In this document: one piece after another, positions 62,008-64,000 of the stretch
Position numbering within the stretch: position 1 is the stretch's first letter
How the letters are laid out: every line of letters begins with the position of its first letter
NCBI RefSeq assembly: GCF_000374305.1
Contig: NZ_KB894100.1
Location: 62,001 to 126,000, forward strand
Source: Actinomadura flavalba DSM 45200
GTDB taxonomy: Bacteria; Actinomycetota; Actinomycetes; Streptosporangiales; Streptosporangiaceae
DNA: 64,000 nucleotides
Direction of reading: 5' to 3'
The notes under the pieces: model-generated
The model's input: only the letters and a program-made list of their open reading frames with translations
The model's database searches: none
Told to the model about the DNA's origin: nothing
Translations under genes and position numbers: made by a program

Positions 62008-62101
62008 CGCGGGCCGTCGCGGCGTCGGAAGCTGGGCCCGCGGGTCGGCCCCGCCGCGCGGACGGCGCGGCCGACGAGACCACGGAGAAAGGGTGTGCCG
62101 C

Positions 62102-63319
62102 GTGACCGGATGCCGGATCTGCGGAGGCGCCGTCGAGGAGTTCCTCGACCTCGGCCGACAGCCCCTTTCGGACGCGTTCCGGCGTCCGGACGACGACGCG
62201 GAGGAGTTCTTCTACCGGCTCGCGGTCGGCCAGTGCGGCGACTGCACGATGGTGCAGTTGATGGAGGAGGTTCCGCGCGAGCGGATGTTCCACGAGGACT
62301 ACCCGTACCACTCGTCGGGCTCGGCGGTGATGCGCGAGCACTTCACCCGCACGGCCCTCGGCTTCCTCGGCACCGAGCTGGACCACGACGACGCGTTCAT
62401 GGTCGAGATCGGCTGCAACGACGGGGTGCTGCTACGCACCGTCGCTGACGCGGGCGTGCGGCACCTGGGCTTCGAGCCGTCCGGCGGCGTCGCCGCGCTC
62501 GCCGCCGCCGCCGGGGTGCGGGTGCGCACCGAGTTCTTCGAGGAGGAGACGGCCGCGGCCGTCCGCGCCGCCGAGGGGCCCGCCGACGTCATCTTCGCGG
62601 CCAACACCATCTGCCACATCCCCTACCTGGACTCGGTGCTGCGCGGCGCCGACGCCCTGCTCGGCCCCGACGGCGTCTTCGTCTTCGAGGACCCGTACTG
62701 GGGCGACATCGTCGCCAAGACCTCCTTCGACCAGATCTACGACGAGCACTTCTACCTGTTCACCGTCCGGTCGGTGTCGGAGCTGGCCGAGCGGTTCGGG
62801 TTCGCGCTCGTCGACATCGAACGGCTGCCCGTCCACGGCGGCGAGATCCGCTACACGCTCGCCCGCGCCGGGGCCCGCACGCCCTCGCCCGCGGTCGCCG
62901 AGGCGCGCGCCGCCGAGGACGCGCGGCGGCTGACCGCCCCGGACGTGCTCACCGGCTTCGCCACGTCGGTCGCGGCGATCCGCGACGACCTGGTCGCGCT
63001 GCTGCGCACGCTGCGCGCCGAGGGACGCACCGTCGCCGCCTACGGCGCCACGGCCAAGAGCGCCACCGTCGCCAACTACTGCGGCATCGGGCCCGACCTG
63101 GTCTCCTACGTCTGCGACACGACCCCGGCCAAGCAGCACCGCGTCACGCCAGGGATGCACATCCCCGTCGAGCCGCCGGAGACGTTCGCCGGGAGCTACC
63201 CCGACTACGCGCTGCTGTTCGCCTGGAACCACGCCGAGGAGATCATGGCCAAGGAGGAGGGCTTCCGGGCCTCCGGCGGCAAGTGGATCGGGTACGTGCC
63301 CGACGTCAGGGTGAGCTGA
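62102..63319 (+). CDS. Sugar C-methyltransferase (SgcA3/TylCIII/NovU type)
   Basis: A 405-residue sugar C-methyltransferase. The N-terminal zinc-binding domain (Methyltransf_13) has CRICGGAVEEFLDLG and a second pair CGDC; the SAM domain has MVEIGCNDGVLL near 100; the C-terminal Methyltransf_14 domain has YGATAKSATVANYCG near 317. These enzymes add a methyl group to C-3 or C-5 of dTDP-4-keto sugars. C-1027 and maduropeptin sugars are C-methylated by homologues. GTG 62102 is favoured because AGAAAGGG lies at the right distance; GTG 62093 is too close. Confidence 0.92.
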   Translation: MTGCRICGGAVEEFLDLGRQPLSDAFRRPDDDAEEFFYRLAVGQCGDCTMVQLMEEVPRERMFHEDYPYHSSGSAVMREHFTRTALGFLGTELDHDDAFMVEIGCNDGVLLRTVADAGVRHLGFEPSGGVAALAAAAGVRVRTEFFEEETAAAVRAAEGPADVIFAANTICHIPYLDSVLRGADALLGPDGVFVFEDPYWGDIVAKTSFDQIYDEHFYLFTVRSVSELAERFGFALVDIERLPVHGGEIRYTLARAGARTPSPAVAEARAAEDARRLTAPDVLTGFATSVAAIRDDLVALLRTLRAEGRTVAAYGATAKSATVANYCGIGPDLVSYVCDTTPAKQHRVTPGMHIPVEPPETFAGSYPDYALLFAWNHAEEIMAKEEGFRASGGKWIGYVPDVRVS

Positions 63320-64000
63320 GTGCGCGGCGTCTCCCCGATCTACTCGCGGGCGGAGATCTACGACGCGGTGTACCGGGGCCGGGGCCGGGACTACCGCGCC
63401 GACTCCGCCCGGCTCACCGCCCTGGTCCGCGAACGCAACCCCGCCGCGTCGTCGCTGCTCGACGTCGCCTGCGGCACCGGCGCGAACCTCGCGCACTTCG
63501 CCGCCGACTTCCCCGACGTCGCCGGCGTCGACCTGGCGCCCGACATGCTGCGCGTCGCGCGGGAACGGCTGCCCGGCGCGCTGCTGCACGAGGGCGACAT
63601 GCGCTCGTTCGAGCTGGGCCGCCGCTTCGACGCCGTCACCTGCCTGTTCAGCTCGATCGGCTACGTGGACGACCTGGCGCAGCTCACCGCCGCCCTGGAA
63701 CGCTGCGTCGCCCACCTCAACCCCGGCGGCGTCATGCTCATCGAGCCGTGGCACTTCACCGAGAACGCGCTGTCCGGGCACGTCACGGGCGACACCGTCG
63801 CGGTGGACGGGCGCACCATCTCCCGGATGTCGCACACCGTCCGGGAGGGGGACGGGCACCGGATGACCGTGCACTACCTCGTCGCGGACGCCGCGTCCGG
63901 CATCGACCACTTCACCGACCTGCACATGCTCGCGCTGTTCAGCCGCGCCGAGTACGAGCGCGCGTTCACCGACGCGGGCGCGGCCCGGCTGGAGTTCCTG
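63320..64000 (+). CDS. Aminosugar N-methyltransferase (partial, SgcA5/DesVI-like)
   Basis: The frame starts at GTG 63320, overlapping the last base of the upstream stop, and is open for 227 codons to the window edge, so the C terminus is missing. It begins SPIYSRAEIYDAVYRGRGRDY, and has SAM motif LLDVACGTGANLAHF near 48-62 and TCLFSSIGYVDDLAQL, all characteristic of N,N-dimethyltransferases such as DesVI, TylM1 and SgcA5. It probably methylates the amino group of the cluster's sugar. Expected full length is about 240-250 residues, so only a few are lost. Homologues act on dTDP-3- or 4-amino sugars. Confidence 0.88.
   Translation, partial: MRGVSPIYSRAEIYDAVYRGRGRDYRADSARLTALVRERNPAASSLLDVACGTGANLAHFAADFPDVAGVDLAPDMLRVARERLPGALLHEGDMRSFELGRRFDAVTCLFSSIGYVDDLAQLTAALERCVAHLNPGGVMLIEPWHFTENALSGHVTGDTVAVDGRTISRMSHTVREGDGHRMTVHYLVADAASGIDHFTDLHMLALFSRAEYERAFTDAGAARLEFL

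Overview
The window is very GC-rich actinomycete DNA, with third codon positions almost always G or C, GTG/TTG starts, and WhiJ-type XRE/DUF397 genes. It looks like Actinomadura or a close relative, but the genus is inferred from gene content only. No tRNA, rRNA, transposase or CRISPR array was seen.

Left flank (1 to about 9.6 kb): chromosomal accessory genes. There is the tail of a DUF6879-like gene and a broken XRE/DUF5753 regulator. A 35-residue charged peptide gene sits directly before a protein-isoaspartate-methyltransferase homologue, a layout like the imiditide RiPPs. Next come two DUF397 genes with tandem remnants of a third, a WhiJ-like XRE regulator, an anti-sigma-type ATPase, a BldC-like DNA-binding protein, a large NACHT-LRR (NLR-like) NTPase, and a DoxX-like plus Baeyer-Villiger monooxygenase pair.

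Right part (9.8 kb to the right edge): a large enediyne biosynthetic cluster that continues past the window. The conserved cassette UnbL-UnbV-UnbU-PKSE-thioesterase (E3-E4-E5-E-E10) lies at 11.06-21.23 kb, with a second UnbL paralogue at 9.8 kb. A flavin reductase, P450, DUF5987 protein, GMC oxidoreductase, AhpD-like protein and SgcJ homologue follow. With an SgcF-like epoxide hydrolase at 49.8 kb, these point to a nine-membered enediyne. The 30-63 kb part holds tailoring and peripheral genes: an A-PCP protein, an SgcC-like HpaB hydroxylase, a free condensation domain, an O-methyltransferase, a ThDP enzyme, a class III aminotransferase, many flavoproteins and two MFS exporters. Sugar genes are RmlA, a C-methyltransferase and a partial N-methyltransferase. 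The likely product is an enediyne core esterified or amidated with an aryl (beta-amino or beta-hydroxy) acid and bearing a C-methylated, N-methylated aminosugar, as in C-1027 and maduropeptin. No apoprotein, aminomutase, halogenase or pathway regulator was recognised here.

The most notable observation is a 16-bp directional element, GCA(C/A)-N5-(G/A)AGATG read toward the gene. It occurs as an inverted pair in seven intergenic regions of the cluster (23.2, 27.6, 36.8, 47.3, 52.5, 57.0 and 62.0 kb) and in weaker single form before the PKS cassette and the esterase gene. This suggests one regulator controls the whole cluster. Other oddities are an esterase-fold protein with all three catalytic residues replaced, an SDR without its Tyr/Lys, and an A domain lacking the amino-binding Asp.
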